Below, in pieces: positions 33,440 through 43,908 of a DNA stretch of 64,000 nucleotides. A program made the position numbers and the translations under genes. Below the pieces are notes generated by a model. It saw nothing but the letters and a program-made list of their open reading frames with translations. It made no database searches and was not told the origin of the DNA. Origin of the DNA: Hermatobates lingyangjiaoensis. Taxonomy: Eukaryota > Arthropoda > Insecta > Hemiptera > Hermatobatidae. The stretch spans positions 3,465,501-3,529,500 of the forward strand of contig JAPFBL010000104.1 in assembly GCA_026182355.1 (NCBI GenBank), written 5' to 3'. The first letter of the stretch is position 1; each line of letters opens with the position of its first letter.

Positions 33440-34060
33440 GATCTAGAACATTTTCAGATCTATCCACGGAGTACTTGGAATTATTCTTGCAATGTATGCG
33501 GATGATCTGCTCATATGGGCAACTAGTAAAAACATGCAATCATTAGAAACTGCAATAAACTCATCATTCAAATTTCTGACAGCTCGAATAATAGAAATTT
33601 CTTAGAATTTAGACTCGATCATTTTAAAAGAGAAGTGTAGGATCATAGAATACAGTAAATGGAATAGAAACAAAACTAAACCCACAAGTGCCAAATAAAG
33701 TCACACAACTACCTCAACCAAAAGCCGGTTTTGCTTGAGTTTACAATACGGCTAGAATGCAACAAGTTTGTAAGAACGTCATAATACAGCAATCTAGAGA
33801 ATAATTAGGATTGAGGGGTCCAATTCGGACATAAAACACGACCACTTTCTAGCCGGGTTTCTACTATAGCATCCACGCCACAACAGGGCATGACTACCTT
33901 GCAAAACGCCTACATGGGATCATAATCATTCCATCTGGTGATTGTTTCCTGTGTTACGAAGGATCTAAAAATGTTGTTAATCTTAGCTTTTACCATGTAC
34001 CAGCAGACATTTATCACGACAGCAAGGACCTGTTGGAATGACTATCCGTCCTCTACTTGT
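33440..34060 (+). pseudogene. Decayed LINE ORF2 (RT box and C-terminal motif)
   Basis: GIILAMYADDLLIWATSKN at about 33471-33530 carries the RT active-site box (YADD), followed by MQSLETAINSSFKF. At about 33880-33960 another frame reads NRAHDYLAKRLHGI and IPSGDCLLCYE, the GH.YL..RL and C..C pattern of the C-terminal region of LINE ORF2 proteins. The two lie only about 380 bp apart, so the thumb/connection is largely deleted. Stops are frequent. The clade is uncertain. Confidence 0.65.
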
Positions 34061-34069
34061 CAGTGTGGT

Positions 34070-35547
34070 GCCGAATGGAAGAAAAAAAATAGACATTACA
34101 TAAGATGATATAAGACTTTATAGCCTGGAGACCATACAAATCCTAAGTCCACAAGAAATTTATTTTCATTTATAAATTATTTATTAGGTTTAAAGTTCTA
34201 ATAGAATAAAAAGTAATTATAAATACATATATTTATTTATACAAAAGATAGCAACGTAGTTTAACACTTGCGGTAACGTAGTTTTAATATCAATGATCAT
34301 ATAAAAATAAAAATAATAACAATAATATTAATAATAATAATAAAATCTCTCTGCTAAGGTTGCTGCTGTTGAGGTTTGTGATTGCGATCGGAAGAGAGGT
34401 AAAGAGCAGAGCCAGAAAACTCATGACATGACGTGTATTTGAATACGGGCTGCTGGAGGTCTATAGCGTTTTGAGGTCGGAAAGGTTTTGAATGTAAATG
34501 GGCAATAAAAGGTTTTACGGATGATTCCCGCTCAAGAGACTGTATTCTCTGAATATTGTATTAACTGGAAGAGCTCTACAGCCCAATACTACAAGTTCAA
34601 ATAAGCATAAGAAATTCCATAGAAACAGCAATTGATCTATTGCTCTTGAACTAAAAATTTGATCACTACAATATTAATATGCAATACATTTTAAAAGTAA
34701 AATATTTGGTTTTTTGATTAATCAAAAACCTATGCACAAGGGTATTTACTCTTCTTCTCCATTCTGAGTTGTAAAACTAATTACATAAAACTTATATTTG
34801 GTTACTAAAAGTTTTAAGCAAACTGATTATCTTTTAATTAAATAGCAATGTAATAAAGCAGTACGTTCAATCAAGTTTCAAAGTTAGTTTTAAGTTCGTG
34901 CCATTTAAATTAAACAGACTCAAATGTCAGAAAAGTTTCAACCAATTCAACATTTACCACCTACAAACTACTGAATACATAGGATAGTATCATCATTTGA
35001 AATCTACATATAATTTCTTAGTTTTCAATATGAAGAAAGTCTCCTTTTGGTTTAAAAATGAATTACGGTCACCTTCGTGAGTTATAAATATCATGTGGAA
35101 AAAGATAAAAGTTTACTTATAACTTTTTCTTATGACTTTTTTTTATTTATAACTTATAAAAGGTTACGATTAACCAGGATTTCTCAACTTTGATTTCTTC
35201 TGTGCACTCCTCTGAGAGTTACCTTCTCAGTATCAATGAACCCAATGAAATGCATCTATAGAAGTTTTAATGGACTTATATATCCTCACAATAAATATTT
35301 GTTATTTATTATTTGTTTGTTCGTGAAAAAAATCCTGACCACGACGTCCATCGAAGAAGACGTTAAGCCGTCGTTCCCTGATTTACTTAAAATATCCACA
35401 TTGAAATTTTATTGGTAAATGTTGGTTGTATAGTTTGTATGAAGGTGGTATAGTTTGTACAGTTTTAATGAAGAGACAAAGAAGGAATTCCGGAAACTGG
35501 AGAAATTGTGTAAGAAACAGATACAAGCCAAATATGGGGTGTTATTT

Positions 35548-35550
<3 letters not shown>
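34070..35550. other. No gene recognised
   Basis: AT-rich. A less AT-rich patch near 34360-34470 contains GTGTATTTGAATACGG, possibly a tRNA-like B box, without a matching A box. Confidence 0.4.

Positions 35551-35578
<28 letters not shown>
35551..35578. repeat. (TA)n left of the 628 bp unit array
   Basis: Outer boundary of the inverted array; its counterpart is at 44515-44536. Confidence 0.9.
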
Positions 35579-35581
<3 letters not shown>

Positions 35582-35611
35582 TCGATGCGATGTTGACCAA
35601 TGGGAGTAGAG

Positions 35612-36112
35612 TTACAGGTCCAAGCGTAAGGTCCCAGTTGCCCGCTGCTCAGCAAAAAGCCTTTGCGTTCTGCCAATAGGTATAGAGGTTGCACAGTCCC
35701 TCTGTGTTAAATGATGTTTGGCAGAAAACATTAGCCTCACTTTACAGTGAACTCCTGTCCTCTTTCTATTTTTGATTTTTGTGGTGGTTGGGTGTTGTTT
35801 ACTATTTTCTGTTACGGATATTGCTGGATATTTAAATGATACTCTCGGTTGTTTACTGCGAAAAGCCGCCTTCATCTTCATGCCAACAGGGGTAGAGGTT
35901 GCACAGTCCCTCTTGATTATTAAGAGATGTTGACACTGGAATCCAACTTCTTCTCGTAGAAACATCTTCAAGTTGTAGGTTTTGTATATTGTTCTCTTCG
36001 GTTTCTTATGTTCATGTTTTTTCTTCAGTTGAATGTTATTGCTGCTATTGATGGGTGGCTGGTAGGTGATGAAAAGTTCTGCACTGTTGACATGTGGTGG
36101 TATTTGCGACAT
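35612..36112 (-). CDS. 166-codon ORF of the hammerhead-bearing unit, copy A
   Basis: Minus-strand product, basic and without recognised domain. From residue 8 it matches the ORF of copy D (43937-44449) almost throughout: VNSAELFITYQPPINSSNN, LKKKHEHKKPKRTIYKTYN, REEVGFQCQHLL. It has an internal repeat: RDCATSTPVGMKMKAAF and, about 62 residues on, RDCATSIPIGR.QRLFAEQ. The only possible ATG here lies within the hammerhead-like core (ACATGTC). Upstream of VNSAE the two copies are in different frames because of a 1 bp difference, so the true start is uncertain. Coding status is unproven. Confidence 0.35.
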   Translation of the reverse strand: MSQIPPHVNSAELFITYQPPINSSNNIQLKKKHEHKKPKRTIYKTYNLKMFLREEVGFQCQHLLIIKRDCATSTPVGMKMKAAFRSKQPRVSFKYPAISVTENSKQHPTTTKIKNRKRTGVHCKVRLMFSAKHHLTQRDCATSIPIGRTQRLFAEQRATGTLRLDL

Positions 36113-36143
36113 GTTTCAACCATTCTTGGTTATCTTCAGGCAA
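36104..36143 (-). ncRNA. Hammerhead-like motif of the 628 bp unit, copy A
   Basis: Minus: TTGC, CTGAAGA, T, AACC-AAGAAT-GGTT, GAAA, C-AT-G, TC, GCAA. Stem I is UUGC/GCAA, stem II a perfect 4 bp helix, stem III a single C-G pair with AU loop; cleavage would follow GUC. All core positions fit a minimal type I hammerhead apart from the one extra U before stem II. Confidence 0.65.
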
Positions 36144-36206
36144 GGAAATGGCCCAGACGTTGGTCCTTATATACAGTTTTCTATAGGGTTGTCGGGGAAA
36201 GAATAT

Positions 36207-36666
36207 GATTCGATGCGATGTTGACCAATGGGAGTAGAGTTACAGGCCAAGCGTAAGGTCCCAGTTGCCGCTGCTCAGCAAAAAGCCTTTGCGTTCTTGC
36301 CTAGGTATAGAGGTTGCACAGTCCCTCTGTGTTAAATGATGTTTGCAGAAACATTAGCCTCACTTTACAGTGAACTCCTGTTCCTTTCTATTTTTGATTT
36401 TTGTGGTGGTTGGGTGTTGTTTACTATTTCTGTTACGGATATTGCTGATATTTAAATGATACTCTCGGTGGTTTACTGCGAAAAGCCGCCTTCATCTTAT
36501 GCCAACAGGGGTAGAGGTGCACTAGTCCCTCTTGATTATTATGAGATGTTGACACTGGAATCCAACTTCTTCTCGTAGAAACATCTTCAAGTTGTAGGTT
36601 TTGTATATTGTTCTCTTCGGTTTCTTATGTTCATGTTTTTTCTTCATTTGAATGTTATTGCTGCTA
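36207..36666 (-). mobile_element. Hammerhead-bearing unit, copy B (partial, indel-rich)
   Basis: Tandem repeat of copy A, lacking the hammerhead portion. Against copy A it differs mainly by single-base gains and losses (GCCCGC/GCCGC, CAGGTCC/CAGGCC, TGGATA/TGATA, TTCATG/TTATG), which destroy the ORF. It meets copy C tail to tail at 36666. Confidence 0.7.
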
Positions 36667-36855
36667 TACCTGTGCGACCTCTATACCTATTGGCAGAACG
36701 CAAAGGCTTTTTGCTGAGCAGCGGGCAACTGGGACCTTACGCTTGGACCTGTAACTCTACTCCCATTGGTCAACATCGCATCGAATCATATTCCTTTCCC
36801 CGGACAACCCTATAGAAAACTGTATATAAGGACCAACGTCTGGGCCATTTCCTTG
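36667..36855 (+). mobile_element. Hammerhead-bearing unit, copy C (plus orientation, partial)
   Basis: Inverted relative to A and B: CTGTGCGACCTCTATACC, CTATTGGCAGAACGC, through CCGGACAACCCTATAGAAAA, then the start of the next unit (CTGTATATAAGGACC, AACGTCTGGGCCATTTCCTTG), where the LINE interrupts it. Copies C and D were contiguous before that insertion. Confidence 0.75.
36845..36855 (+). repeat. Left target-site duplication of the LINE
   Basis: CCATTTCCTTG, identical to 43909-43919. In the uninterrupted copy A the same sequence runs directly into CCTGAAG, which shows the insertion point. Confidence 0.75.
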
Positions 36856-38259
36856 GAGACCGCCGACGGGTGAGCATCGTACCTGAGCCGTCCGTCTACC
36901 TGGTGTCCCTGCCCTTCGCTGCCAGCCTGCCTGCATCGTTAACCTCCTTGAGGTAGCCTACAGGCAATACAGCTAAGTGCCCTATCTATTCATATTACTG
37001 TATTCTATTCTATTATTATATTACTGTATTATATTATTTGTTTTTCCTAAAATTGTTTTCTTTTCATAATTTGCATAGTTTAACAACTCATAGTTTACTT
37101 GGGACTGAGTTCACCCTTTGGACTCTGACCGGGTCTCTGTAATCTGTTTCCATTTCAATTAATTATAGTTTGTCACTTCATTGGTGTCAGCATCTATCTC
37201 CCTACGTAGTTTTAAATTTGTTTGTGACTAGCAAGTCTATTCGTCTTACTAGATTTTGTTATATACAATTGTTTATTGTTAAGTTAAGCTATTTAGAAAT
37301 ATATTGATTGTAATTGAATTATATTATTATTATCATTGTCACTGGTATATTATTTATGTTAAATTGAAATAATTACTAGTCTATTTTCCTTTACTTAAGG
37401 TATTGTGCTATCTTAGTTCTTGTTTATAATTAATTCATTACAGTTCCTGATAGTTTAGTATTGTTTAATTGATATTATCCTTTTCAGTGTTAGATTTAAA
37501 ATAAAGTAGACAAATTATTATTCATTGTTACTTCCTAATGATAATAACACTGTACTGTCTCTAACCTTGTTAGTAATTAGGCTACAGTAGCATAGTTTTA
37601 CATAGACGATAAATTGTTCTAGGATTAGATAGTAATTGTATTCTCTGCAGACTTTCATCTAGAAAATTGTTTCAAGCTAACTTAGCTATTTAGAATTAGA
37701 TTGAAGATTTAGAATTCTTGTAAAGCATATCGCTAATAGTTGTTGTTAAGCCTTATGTACTATTTATATCATGTATTTGTTCCTTACTCATAAAAGGATA
37801 TAAAAATTAGTTTTTAGACTATTGTTAAACTTTCAAGCTAAAATAGTATTAGTAATAGTTTTTAGTAATAGTTAATATTATACGTTGTAATACTGAGATT
37901 GTACCTGTTATCCTCCATTTTGTACCCTTAAGGTCGCTGGCCTAAGGGCCGCTACCTGCACCTTAACCTTAAGCCGGCCATCACTCCTTCACCACCCCCT
38001 TCCAGTTTTCAGTGGCCACGCCCCCCCTAGCCCGTTCATTCCTCCTCCACTCTTCCTCTGTATTCCTTCTCTCTCCCGAAACTTAAAACTTTGTAGCTGA
38101 GCATTGTGTTAGTCAGTAAGTTATCCCATAGTGTTAATAACAATTAATATTAATATCGTTGTGTGTGTAAATTGTAATAATATAATAGTGTCAGTGCTTA
38201 CTACTTAAAATGTAAAGAAATAATATAATTATTGCAGTTTAGGTTCTTGAATTGTTTGA
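36856..38259 (+). promoter_or_regulatory. LINE 5' UTR (likely internal promoter region)
   Basis: Starts GAGACCGCCGACGGGTGAGC. The first about 110 bp and the block at 37920-38080 (C-rich, CCACGCCCCCCC) are GC-rich; the middle is AT-rich. LINEs of this type usually carry an internal promoter at the 5' end, but no specific element could be identified. Confidence 0.5.
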
Positions 38260-39669
38260 TTGTTCCATTGTTGGTTTGAGTCTAGCTGTTACAGGTTAGC
38301 TCATAAGCGAGGGGAAAAAGGAGATGTCTGGGTCGAGCCCAGGCTGGCGGAGCTGGTGGTCCAGATCCGTCAGGCCCAGGACCTGCTGGCGTCCCTGCTG
38401 CGGCAGGGTGAGGAAAGGTTTGGTAAGGAGTTCCTTGCCAAACAGACCGACCAACCGAAATCACCCCGACCCCGGAAGGAGCGAAGGGGGAAAAAAGGAG
38501 AAGCTGTCACCGAGCGTCCCCTGACGAGGGCCCAGAAGAAGGCTGCATCTGTCCCGCCGGTAGGTATGAGCGGGGAAATTAAAACTAAAAACAAGTTTTC
38601 TGTTTTGACAGAAGAATCCTCCGGAGACGAGGAGAGACCAGGCTCCCTGCCAGACCTGACTGCAGCAGTCCACAAGACAGGAGGGGACTTCCCTGGCCTT
38701 AGCCCTTCTCTGGCTCGGCCCCAGCACGCTGCAGAGGCAGGAACGGCTGCCACCACAGAGAGGAGGCCTCCACCTGTCCTCATCAAGAAGATGGCTGACT
38801 ATCAGCGCTTCCGAAAGGCAGCCCCCCGATTCCTTCTGGAATCGGTCAGGGTCACGTCTGGGGGGTCCCAGATCCGGCTCTCCTGTGACTCGAGGAAGGT
38901 CTACATGGCCTGCACCAGACTTCTGACAGAGCAAGGAGTAGGGTATTACTCCTTCAAGCCCTCGTGGGAGGTTTCTAGGGAAAGGTATGTCATGAAATAC
39001 CTCCCCATTGAGACCGACCCGAGAGACATTGAGGAGGACCTTAAGGCTCAAGGGCTCGAAACGAAGGTCAAGCAATTGACTACCCTGCGACCTCGGTATC
39101 AAGGTGGCAGGTCAGGTTTGAGGAACCTACCAATTTTTGAGTTTTCCTTGGAGGGCAATGTGCCCCCAAGCATAAAGCGTGTATTAGGATTAGCCGTAAC
39201 GGTAGAGAAAGCCCGCCGTCCCTCAGGCCCGGTCCAATGTTACAGGTGCCAGCAGTTGGGCCACACGCAGCGTTGGTGCAGCTTGGAACAGCTGTGCGTG
39301 AAGTGTGCTGGGAAGCACGCCCATGGTGAGTGCCCGAAGGCTCGGGAGGATCCCGCCAAGTGTGCTAACTGTGGCGGAGCACACCCAGCCAGCTACAGGG
39401 GGTGTCAGGCCTTCAAGGAGGCCAAGCTGAGGCAGGCACCGAGAGTCCCCAAGGCACGCCCACCGAAGTTTGTCCCAGCACCACCACCCCTGGCACTGAC
39501 GAGGACCTTCAGCCAGGCTCTGGGAGCCTCCACGTCCTCCCAGGTTCCACCCCCCCCCCCCACCTGGGAGGGAAGCAGCGAAGCAGGCCATCATGGACCT
39601 GTTGGAAGAGCATGGTTTCATAACCATGCTCCACAACATGATGACAGGGAAAGGGTTATCACCAGATGA
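38260..39669 (+). CDS. LINE ORF1, gag-like nucleic-acid-binding protein
   Basis: 469 codons, intact. The N-terminal third is charged and low complexity (PRPRKERRGKKGEAV). The middle part (about residues 180-320) corresponds to the RRM-like region usual in Jockey ORF1. Three zinc knuckles follow at about residues 327-385: CYRCQQLGHTQRWC, CVKCAGKHAHGEC and CANCGGAHPASYRGC, that is CX2CX4HX4C and two variants. The C-terminus is Pro-rich (PAPPPLAL). The protein should bind LINE RNA. The start is the first Met; a later or non-AUG start is possible because the first 15 residues look poorly coding. Opposite-strand ORFs here are shadows. Confidence 0.85.
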   Translation: MFHCWFESSCYRLAHKRGEKGDVWVEPRLAELVVQIRQAQDLLASLLRQGEERFGKEFLAKQTDQPKSPRPRKERRGKKGEAVTERPLTRAQKKAASVPPVGMSGEIKTKNKFSVLTEESSGDEERPGSLPDLTAAVHKTGGDFPGLSPSLARPQHAAEAGTAATTERRPPPVLIKKMADYQRFRKAAPRFLLESVRVTSGGSQIRLSCDSRKVYMACTRLLTEQGVGYYSFKPSWEVSRERYVMKYLPIETDPRDIEEDLKAQGLETKVKQLTTLRPRYQGGRSGLRNLPIFEFSLEGNVPPSIKRVLGLAVTVEKARRPSGPVQCYRCQQLGHTQRWCSLEQLCVKCAGKHAHGECPKAREDPAKCANCGGAHPASYRGCQAFKEAKLRQAPRVPKARPPKFVPAPPPLALTRTFSQALGASTSSQVPPPPPTWEGSSEAGHHGPVGRAWFHNHAPQHDDRERVITR

Positions 39670-41093
39670 TGACTCCACGTAAGCATAAATGGGATAATCT
39701 GGTTGTTCTATTTTTAAATGTCCGTGGTCTTTGCAGGTCGAAGGAAGAGCTAGCTGACCTGCTTTCGGATCACAGGCCGGATTTGGTACTACTCTGCGAG
39801 ACTTTTCTGAAAGAAGGTCAGAGGTTTAGTATCAAAGGCTACGCAGTGGTTAGAAGCGACAGGGTCCAGGGACGGGGTGGAGGAACAGCCATTCTTGTGA
39901 GGACAGGACTGAAGTTCTCAACTCTCCCCTCTGCCCCTACATCTGTGATAGAAAATACCGGAGTCGTCCTGCAGCTGGAACAGCATCACCTATATGTGTA
40001 CTCCGTATATAAACCTCCTGGCATCAGGTTACCCAGCGAGGATTTGCACAGTTTATTTGATGTAAATAACATGACCTATAATTCTCCGAGGCCAACACTA
40101 GTGGCTGGTGACCTCAATGCGAAGCATGTCTCCTGGGGGTGTCGTGTGGGGAATCCTGCTGGCAGGAAACTCCTCAGCTTTGCTCTCAGCGAGGGATGTG
40201 ACGTTCTTGCTCCAGATGAGCCAACTCACTACTCTGAAGTTCGGAGCGGGGATGCTGGAGACATCTTGGATATTGCGGTTCTGAGGGGACTGGGATGGTC
40301 GTCCGAGTTGCAGGTGCTAGATGCCCTGAACTCTGATCACCGCCCTGTACTCTTGACGCTGCGGAGTCCGGATGTTCCATTTGATACCCGCACTGTTCGT
40401 AGGACGAACTGGGAACGGTTTCGGAAAGAGATGGAAAGTTTGATCACCATCCCCACTAGTCTTCAGACTCCGGAGGCTGTGGATAGGGAAGTGGTGAGGT
40501 TCACGTCATCTTTGACGCAAGCCTTAAAGGTGAGCAGTCATGAGATTGTCAGGAACATTTACCCCGATCCCTTGCCACAATACCTCCGGGTCAAGGTCAA
40601 GGAGAAGAACTCATTGAAGCGCCTGTTTCAGAGAACCAGACGTCCAGATATCAAGAGAGAACTAAACTGGTGCACAAAGCAGCTGAGGGCCGAGATTGCT
40701 GACTACAGAGAGAGACGATGGCTCAGCAAGCTACAGCTAGAAGGAGACAAGAGCAATCCTGAGGTCTGGAGGATTGCCAAGGCATTGAAGGCCTCTCGCT
40801 CTAGGCCTGAGTCTCTAGAGGACAGTTCGGGAGTTGCGTTATGGAGGGAGGAGGACAAGGCTCAGGAATTCTTGGAATGCCTGAGCCAAGTCTTCCGGGC
40901 ACACCATAGAACTCTTGAAGATGACATTGCAGAGATGAGTATCACTCAATATGTCCAACGACCCTCTGAGTCTGTTTTCGTGACGCCACAGGAGGTCTGG
41001 GAGGTAATTGTAAGTATGCCGAAAAGGAAGGCTCCAGGGGGAGACCGAGTGACTTCTGACGTCATGAAGGCACTCCCTGGAAGGCTGTCCTGA
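39666..41093 (+). pseudogene. LINE ORF2 part 1: AP endonuclease and start of RT
   Basis: Starts ATGATG, overlapping the ORF1 stop as ATGA. Endonuclease motifs in order: LFLNVRGL (Asn of motif 1), LLCETFL (catalytic Glu), GRGGGTAILVR, AGDLNAKHVSWG (Asp-Leu-Asn), DILDIAVLRGL and LNSDHRPVLL (Ser-Asp-His). All catalytic positions are present. The RT begins with PKRKAPGGDRVTSDVMKALP, after which a 1 bp loss near 41080 ends the frame at 41093. A single-base correction would continue the frame into part 2. Confidence 0.85.
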
Positions 41094-41440
41094 ACTTGAC
41101 TGCGCTGTTCAATGCTTGCTTGCGACTAGCACACTTTCCAGATTGTTGGAAAGAAGCAATCGTAATCATGCTGAAAAAACCAGGCAAGAGTGGTCGGCAT
41201 GCTGCCAACTACCGTCCAATTAGCCTATTGTCGGTTATCGGAAAGGCCTTGGAGAAGTTGATAAGACTTAAGGTTAATGACTCTCTTTGCTTTCAGGATA
41301 TCCAGTTTGGATTTAGAAAAGGCCACTCAACAAGTCACCAGTTAAGGAGGTTCACGGACTTCGTCAGGGGTGGAATTCAGCACTGGACAAGGCGCGGCCT
41401 ACTAACTGCTGCGGTCTTCGTGGACTTGGAGAAAGCGCGT
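41080..41440 (+). pseudogene. LINE ORF2 part 2: RT fingers
   Basis: AVLNLTALFNACLRLAHFPD then CWKEAIVIMLKKPGK, NYRPISLLSVIGKALEKLI, IQFGFRKGHSTSHQL and VFVDLEKA. These are RT motifs 0-A of non-LTR elements (YRPISL, GFR.GHST, DLEKAFD). A second frameshift within GAAAGCGCGTTTGAC (about 41433-41442) interrupts motif A just before the catalytic Asp. Confidence 0.85.
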
Positions 41441-42354
41441 TTGACTCTGTTTGGCATGCTGGGCTCCTCTACAAGTTAGCGGAGGCGAAACTGCCGGTAT
41501 GGTTTGTTAAAATAGTCAAATCATATCTGACTGGCAGGCGCTTTAGGGTTCAGGTTGGGGGAACATTCAGTGATTGTCGAACACTGGGAAGAGGTGTGCC
41601 TCAAGGGAGCGTTCTCGGCCCCTTGTTGTTTAACTTGTATGTAAATGACTTCCCAGTCCCGAGAACTACTGTTAAGGTGGTTGCGATGACTGGGATGTTT
41701 GCTGACGACACAGTCGTTGCCATGCGTTCTAGTGTGCGTAAGCCCCTGTTCCGTCAACTCAACGGCTTTCTAAGTGAAGTTGATGAATACTACCGGGTGT
41801 GGAGGATCAAGGCAAACCCAACCAAGAGTTCATGCGTTGTCTTCTCAAGGCGACGCCCAATGGGTGGATGGCCAGCAGTTAAGCTTGGTGGCGTCCAAGT
41901 CCCACAGGTAAAACATGTCAAGTACTTGGGAATAGTTTTTGACTCTTCTTTAAGTTTCAGGCCCCACTTGCAGGACAGAAAACGTCAAGGAAAGGCGCTG
42001 TTAGGTATGCTTCGCCCGCTGATCGGGCCTAAGGGAGTGTCCCTGGCTGCTAAGGTGTGCCTTTATAAAACTCTTATCAGGGCGGTGATGACTTACGGGT
42101 CATCGGCCTGGTTTGAGGCTTCTAATACTTCTAGAGGTCTCCTCCAAAGTGTTCAGAACAGGGCAACCCGGATAATGACGGGAGCACCGAGGTATGTTCG
42201 GAACAGGGATCTCCATAGGGACCTGGGGCTGGAGCATATCGACAGTTTCATCTGGAGACTTGCCAGCAGAGAGGACAACAAGCTACAGGGAAGTGAAAAT
42301 GTCCTAGTACGGAACCTGAAAAGGAGAACCACCCGACCTCCAGATAATGGATAA
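41440..42354 (+). pseudogene. LINE ORF2 part 3: RT palm, thumb and C-terminus
   Basis: Frame continues FDSVWHAGLLYKLAEAKLP, then GVPQGSVLGPLLFNLYVNDF (motif B), FADDTVVAM (catalytic FADD), IKANPTKSSCVVFSRR, VKHVKYLGIVFDSSLSF and YGSSAWFEASNTSRGLLQSV (thumb and connector). It ends at TAA 42354 without an RNase H, as in Jockey. The final stretch RRTTRPPDNG is short. The enzyme is complete apart from the two frameshifts, so the copy looks young. Confidence 0.85.
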
Positions 42355-43908
42355 GTAGCACTACTATTGCTGTAATCTCTCTCTAGGAGCATAAGCTAAA
42401 TTTTAGACACGCAATGCTTTTATGAAATTGTATTATCCTGTCCGGGATGCTGGATGAACTGCTGGCGGTTCACCCACGGACATTAAAAGTATAAATCCAT
42501 GTTGTGTTATAAAATGAAAAATCTATTTATGTAATTATTAATTATTTATTTATTTTTATTAATTATTTATAAATTTAGAATAAGATAGATCTGTGTTCAA
42601 AACACACATTTTGTTATAAATCAGCTTTATATTTAATTGTTATTTTGATATATTAATTTATAAATGTCTTCCCCCTGTAAGGGCAATCACCTCGAAGAGG
42701 TATTAGGATAACGTATGGTCTTAAGATTATACCTAACTGCATATATCCATTAGTTATCTCCTACACTGTACTGTAGGATGCAGATGTTCTTGGTGGCCGC
42801 AGTTGTGTGAATGCAGAGTTGACCAATGCATTTTTGAATGCAGTTTGCAATTCTTAACTCTGCTCCCGGCTGCGTGCTTATCGCTAGATGGATTGGGTGA
42901 GCTTTTACTACACTCCCATAAGGTATTCACCTCATAGAGGTGTTATAGTGGGTATGTTCTTAAGACTGTACTTAGTAGTCATTGCTGTCTCCCATATTGA
43001 GCTTGGATGCAGCTGTTCTCGGTGGCCGCAGTCATGGAATCGGGGTTGACAAATGCATTTTTGAATGCAGATTCTTGCAATTCCTAACCCTGCTTCCGGA
43101 CTGCGTGCTTATCGATGGATGGATTGTGGGCTCGTTAATGTATTCATTAAAATGTATACACCCTCAAAGGGTAATCACCTCAAAGAGGTGATAGAACTAT
43201 TACGTTATCTTATTGTTATTATAATTATTATCGTTACCTAGATTATTATATTATATTATCTTTACGTGCCCCACGGAGCCCGAGGGTGCTGCTTGTTCCT
43301 TGGGGCCGCAGTTATGAACGCAGTGTTGATCAAATGCATTTATGAATGCAGTCTTGCAATTTCTAACTCTGCTTTCGTGCTGTGTGCTTTATGATGAGCA
43401 GACCGTGAAATGGGCTCCATGTGATTAATTAATTAATTAATTAATTATTATTAATTTATGCTTGTTGTTGTTATTATTATTATTATTAATACTTCATGTA
43501 TTAAGGCCCCATGGAGCCCGAGGGTGCCGCTTGTTCGTTGGGACCGCAGTTATGGGGGCAGGGTTGATCAAATGCATTTATGAATGCAGTCTTGCAATTC
43601 CTAACTCTGCTTTCGTGCTGTGTGCCTGATGATGAGCGGACTGTGGAATGGGCTCCATGTGATTCAGCATTAATTATTATTATTAATAATACTTTCATGT
43701 ATGTTTTTTTTTTTGGTCACTGGTCAAAGGTTCACACTAGCCAAGTAAATTCTACTTTATAATACAAGGGACAAGTAAAAGCGCCAGTTTAGCTTGTATC
43801 CCGCCAAGTTAACAAATTTAGAGAATGAAGTGGTAAAAGGCCTAGATGCCTGTCCACTAATTTGGCATGCACCTTGCTGTGCATGGCTAGCTGACCCTTG
43901 ACCCTTGA
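42355..43908 (+). repeat. LINE 3' UTR with four tandem modules and heptamer tail
   Basis: Four diverged modules, about 42670-42910, 42911-43150, 43151-43435 and 43500-43680, each with GGCCGCAGT (or GGACCGCAGT), GTTGA.CAA.TGCATTT.TGAATGCAG, TTGCAATT.CTAAC.CTGCT and GTGCTTAT/GTGTGC. Modules 1-3 begin with a CACCTC.AAGAGGT hairpin. AT-rich spacers (TTAA and TTA runs) separate modules 3 and 4. The last about 200 bp (43700-43908) are unique and end in TTGACCC repeats. Confidence 0.7.

Larger units (their letters stand above)
35579..36206 (-). mobile_element. Hammerhead-bearing 628 bp unit, copy A
   Basis: Minus-oriented complete unit. It is repeated in tandem (copy B begins at 36207 with the same GATTCGATGCGATGTTGACC), and present in inverse orientation as copies C (36667-36855) and D (43909-44515). 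It carries one hammerhead-like motif (36104-36143) and a 166-codon ORF (35612-36112). Small tandem units with one hammerhead each resemble retrozymes or PLE terminal repeats; the ORF is unusual for a retrozyme. Confidence 0.7.
36856..43908 (+). mobile_element. Jockey-like LINE, 7.05 kb, bounded by an 11 bp TSD
   Basis: 5' UTR of about 1.4 kb (36856-38259), ORF1 (38260-39669), ORF2 (39666-42354, two frameshifts) and a 3' UTR of about 1.55 kb with four tandem modules, ending in two TTGACCC heptamers (43892-43908). It is much less AT-rich in its coding part than the surrounding DNA. The gag-like CCHC protein, the AP-endonuclease plus RT without RNase H, and the ATGA overlap fit the Jockey clade. 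A heptamer tail instead of poly(A) is not typical of Jockey. Confidence 0.8.

Noticed and set aside
38282..39678. Minus-strand ORFs opposite LINE ORF1 (60-213 codons)
   Set aside because: Shadows of the GC-rich coding strand; plus-strand zinc knuckles show the true frame.
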